Source: an uncultured Lachnospiraceae bacterium
GTDB lineage: Bacteria > Bacillota > Clostridia > Lachnospirales > Lachnospiraceae
Length of the DNA stretch: 35,164 nucleotides
Assembly: GCA_905233905.1 (NCBI GenBank)
Contig: CAJOFN010000008.1
Span: 1 to 35,164, forward strand
Direction of reading: 5' to 3'
Shown here piece by piece: positions 33,150 to 35,164 of the stretch. The translations under genes and the position numbers were made by a program. The notes under the pieces were generated by a model. That model did no database searches. It was not told the DNA's origin and was given only the letters and a program-made list of their open reading frames with translations. The first letter of the stretch is position 1. Each line of letters begins with the position of its first letter.

Positions 33150-33875
33150 CTACACCTCTATCAGTATAACGGTTACATTGTCTGTACCGCCTTTTTCATT
33201 TGCCATACGGATAAGAGTTTCTGCCTTTTGCCGCACATCAGCGGAGGTTTGGAGCACTCCGGCTATTTCCTCATCGTGCATCATCCCGGTAAGTCCGTCT
33301 GTACACAGTAAAATCTGCATACCCTCCTCGATCGGAGTATCAAAAAAATCAATCCGGACGTCATTTAATACACCCACGGCCCTTGTGATCTTGTTGCGGT
33401 CACGGTGGTGGCGTGCTTCCTCCCGATTGATAAGTCCTTTGCGGACCATTTCTTCCACATATGAATGATCTCTTGTGATCTGCCTGAGATTGCCTGACGC
33501 GAAAATGTACAGGCGGCTGTCTCCCACATTCGCGACATAAAGATCGCTGTTGAAGATGGTGGCGGCAACGAGTGTAGTACCCATGCCTGCCTTTGTGGGA
33601 TCATCCACGGAACGCTGGTGAATTGTGCGGTTGGCGGCTTCGATTCCTATGGACAGCGCATCGTAAGGATCGTAAGCTTCTTCCGCACGCAGGATGGCGT
33701 CAGTCATAAGGCGCACAGCCCCCTCAGAGGCGTATTCGCCGGCGTTATGTCCGCCCATTCCGTCGCATACCACAAACAGGTTGCTTAAGATACCAAGCTT
33801 CCCGTCAGAGGCGTAACAGAAATCTTCATTTTGAGTCCGCACGCGTCCGGTGTCAGATGCTGTGTAAAAATTCAT
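33150..33875 (-). CDS. prpC: PP2C-type protein Ser/Thr phosphatase
   Basis: The partner phosphatase of PknB removes phosphate from its targets. The 241-residue PPM-family protein has the metal-binding RTQNEDF and VCDGMGGHNAGE near the start, VGDSRLY in the middle and the terminal GGTDNVTVILI block. GAAAGGAAAG lies 13 bases upstream, inside the end of rlmN; the gap to rlmN is six bases. It is likely soluble. Confidence 0.95.
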   Translation of the reverse strand: MNFYTASDTGRVRTQNEDFCYASDGKLGILSNLFVVCDGMGGHNAGEYASEGAVRLMTDAILRAEEAYDPYDALSIGIEAANRTIHQRSVDDPTKAGMGTTLVAATIFNSDLYVANVGDSRLYIFASGNLRQITRDHSYVEEMVRKGLINREEARHHRDRNKITRAVGVLNDVRIDFFDTPIEEGMQILLCTDGLTGMMHDEEIAGVLQTSADVRQKAETLIRMANEKGGTDNVTVILIEV

Positions 33876-33881
33876 AACAGT

Positions 33882-34931
33882 TTAAAGACTTTCCTTTCGT
33901 CTGAGCTGTCCGCAGGCTCCGTCAATGTCAGAACCTAAAGACCTTCTAATCGTAACATTTATTCCGGATTTTTCAAGACCTTTGGCAAAGCTATTTACCC
34001 TTTCAGGGGGAGGTGGAAGAAGTCCAAGCTCGTCAACGGCGTTTAAAGGTATGAGATTGATATGGGCCGGACGTCCTTTAAAAAGCTGTCCAAGCCTCGA
34101 AATATGTTCAGGTCCGTCGTTAATTCCGTTAATTAAAGCATATTCGTAGGTAACTCTGCGGCCGGTTTTGTCAAAATAATCATCGCAGGCCTTCATAACC
34201 TCATTAAGAGGATAGGAGGCTGCTATAGGCATGAGCGATTCCCGAAGGGGCTGCTCGGGAGCGTGCAAGGACAAGGCTAATGTAATGGCCAGCCCTTCAT
34301 CGGCAAGACGCCTGATGCCCGGCACGATACCGCAGGTGGATACCGTGATATGCCGTATGGAAAGATTGGCGCCTGACTCATCAGTTATGAGCCTTATAAA
34401 GGTTAAAAGGTTGTCATAATTAAGCAGTGGCTCTCCAGTACCCATTACAACCACTCTTGATACGCGCTCATCCGGCGCAAGAGTCTTTTCTATGGCATAA
34501 ATCTGTCCCAAAAGCTCGGCAGCAGTAAGGTTTCTGAGCCTGCCGCCGATGGTGCTGGCGCAGAAGCGGCATCCCATGTCACAGCCGACCTGTGAGGAAA
34601 TACACAGGGAATATCCGTAACTGTATTTCATAAGCACGGCTTCAACCTTATTGCCGTCATACAGGGTAAGGAGGAATTTTTTAGTGCCGTCCTTTTTTGA
34701 GGTGCGTACAACAGATATTTCAGGCAGTAGCAGGCTTTCATTTTGTGAAATGCTTCTCCTGAAATCCTTTGGAAGATCAGTCATTTCTTCAAAAGAAAAA
34801 CATCGTCTGTTATGTATCCATTTAAAAAGCTGTCCGGCACGAAAGGCAGGCTGTTTGTAAGATAAGACAAGCTCCTTTAGCCTTCGTTGATCCATGCCGA
34901 TCAGATTTTTGCTTTCTGGTGCATCACACAT
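33882..34931 (-). CDS. rlmN: 23S rRNA/tRNA adenine-C2 methyltransferase (radical SAM)
   Basis: RlmN methylates A2503 of 23S rRNA and A37 of some tRNAs. The 349-residue protein has the radical-SAM cluster motif CDMGCRFC (C-x3-C-x2-C), the SAM-binding GTGEPLLNYDN, and the conserved Cys near the C-terminus in DIDGACGQL that forms the methylated protein intermediate. The start at 34931 overlaps the end of rsmB by 31 bases and includes the usual N-terminal helix. An ATG at 34895 would avoid the overlap but trims about 12 residues that align with family members. Neither start has a strong ribosome binding site, which suggests coupling to rsmB. Confidence 0.93.
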   Translation of the reverse strand: MCDAPESKNLIGMDQRRLKELVLSYKQPAFRAGQLFKWIHNRRCFSFEEMTDLPKDFRRSISQNESLLLPEISVVRTSKKDGTKKFLLTLYDGNKVEAVLMKYSYGYSLCISSQVGCDMGCRFCASTIGGRLRNLTAAELLGQIYAIEKTLAPDERVSRVVVMGTGEPLLNYDNLLTFIRLITDESGANLSIRHITVSTCGIVPGIRRLADEGLAITLALSLHAPEQPLRESLMPIAASYPLNEVMKACDDYFDKTGRRVTYEYALINGINDGPEHISRLGQLFKGRPAHINLIPLNAVDELGLLPPPPERVNSFAKGLEKSGINVTIRRSLGSDIDGACGQLRRKESL

Positions 34932-35164
34932 ATGTAAAAACCGTCACTGTTGTACTGTTCCTTTCCGGGAACAAAAAGCTTTTCTTTTGTAACTGTCCAA
35001 CGATTGTCCGCTGAAATAAAATCCCGGATCTGTCCCTCATTTTCCGCAAAGGAAAGGGTACAGGTCGAATATACAAGCTTTCCGCCGGGTTTAACATAAC
35101 CACAGGCGTTATTAAGTATCTTTTTTTGAATACCGGCAAGGGTATTGATCTCGTCTCTGTTGAC
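34901..35164 (-). CDS. rsmB: 16S rRNA cytosine-C5 methyltransferase RsmB, C-terminal fragment
   Basis: Reading the minus strand from the right edge gives 87 codons ending in TGA at 34901-34903. The peptide contains LAGIQKKILNNACGYVKPGG, LVYSTCTLSFAENE with the catalytic-loop Thr-Cys, and a terminal DGFYICVMHQK. These are the closing blocks of the NOL1/NOP2/Sun-family methyltransferase RsmB, which makes m5C967 in 16S rRNA. The gene continues beyond the window. It leads into rlmN, as in the usual def-fmt-rsmB-rlmN-prpC-pknB-rsgA cluster. Confidence 0.92.
   Translation of the reverse strand, partial: VNRDEINTLAGIQKKILNNACGYVKPGGKLVYSTCTLSFAENEGQIRDFISADNRWTVTKEKLFVPGKEQYNSDGFYICVMHQKAKI

Noticed and set aside
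34924..35139. Minus-strand 71-codon frame at the right edge.
   Set aside because: A different minus-strand frame there encodes the unmistakable RsmB C-terminus.

Overview
The window looks like a chromosomal segment of a motile, low-to-moderate GC member of the Firmicutes, most likely class Clostridia, family Lachnospiraceae. The signs are a PyrK/PyrD-B type dihydroorotate dehydrogenase, the rsmB-rlmN-prpC-pknB-rsgA block typical of Gram-positives, strong AGGAGG-type ribosome binding sites, sigma-A promoters and one flagellar sigma-28 type promoter. Family placement is inference from protein character, since no rRNA is present. I see no insertion sequence, prophage, CRISPR array or integrase.

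Layout. (1) 1-1364, minus: ahcY followed by the first 37 codons of a CNNM/DUF21 (HlyC/CorC-like) membrane protein. (2) 1457-13407, plus: one compact operon with a TPR lipoprotein, pyrC, pyrF, pyrK, pyrD, pyrE, a VanZ-like protein, a small membrane protein, an M29-type aminopeptidase with an unrecognised N-terminal half, then purE, purM, purN and purD, closed by an intrinsic terminator. Nearly every junction overlaps or abuts, so pyrimidine and purine synthesis appear to be co-transcribed. (3) 13588-16056, plus: a GAF/PAS-like/GGDEF/EAL-like protein whose catalytic residues are partly lost, from a promoter that seems to give a leaderless message. (4) 16111-17961, minus: two secretion- or flagellum-associated proteins of unknown function, one with a FliD C-terminal-like domain and one driven by a near-consensus sigma-28 promoter. 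(5) 18001-23291, plus: a MarR regulator with a self-operator, a lipoprotein membrane-fusion adaptor with a very long coiled-coil hairpin, and an RND exporter. (6) 23250-26149: a small XRE regulator on the minus strand, overlapping the RND gene tail to tail and separated from tex by a palindrome-rich control region. (7) 26172-27415, plus: a PfkB-family sugar kinase and tRNA-Pro(UGG). (8) 27418-30215, minus: cysD and a fused cysNC for sulfate activation to PAPS. (9) 30239-35164, minus: rsmB (3' part), rlmN, prpC, pknB, rsgA.

How it works together. Most of the window is core metabolism and housekeeping. The parts least explained by known systems are the c-di-GMP-like/flagellar locus at 13.5-18.0 kb, the Gram-positive RND pump with its oversized adaptor, the XRE/tex control region, and the unusual passengers inside the pyr-pur operon. 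I did not find a clear-cut new defence or mobile system.
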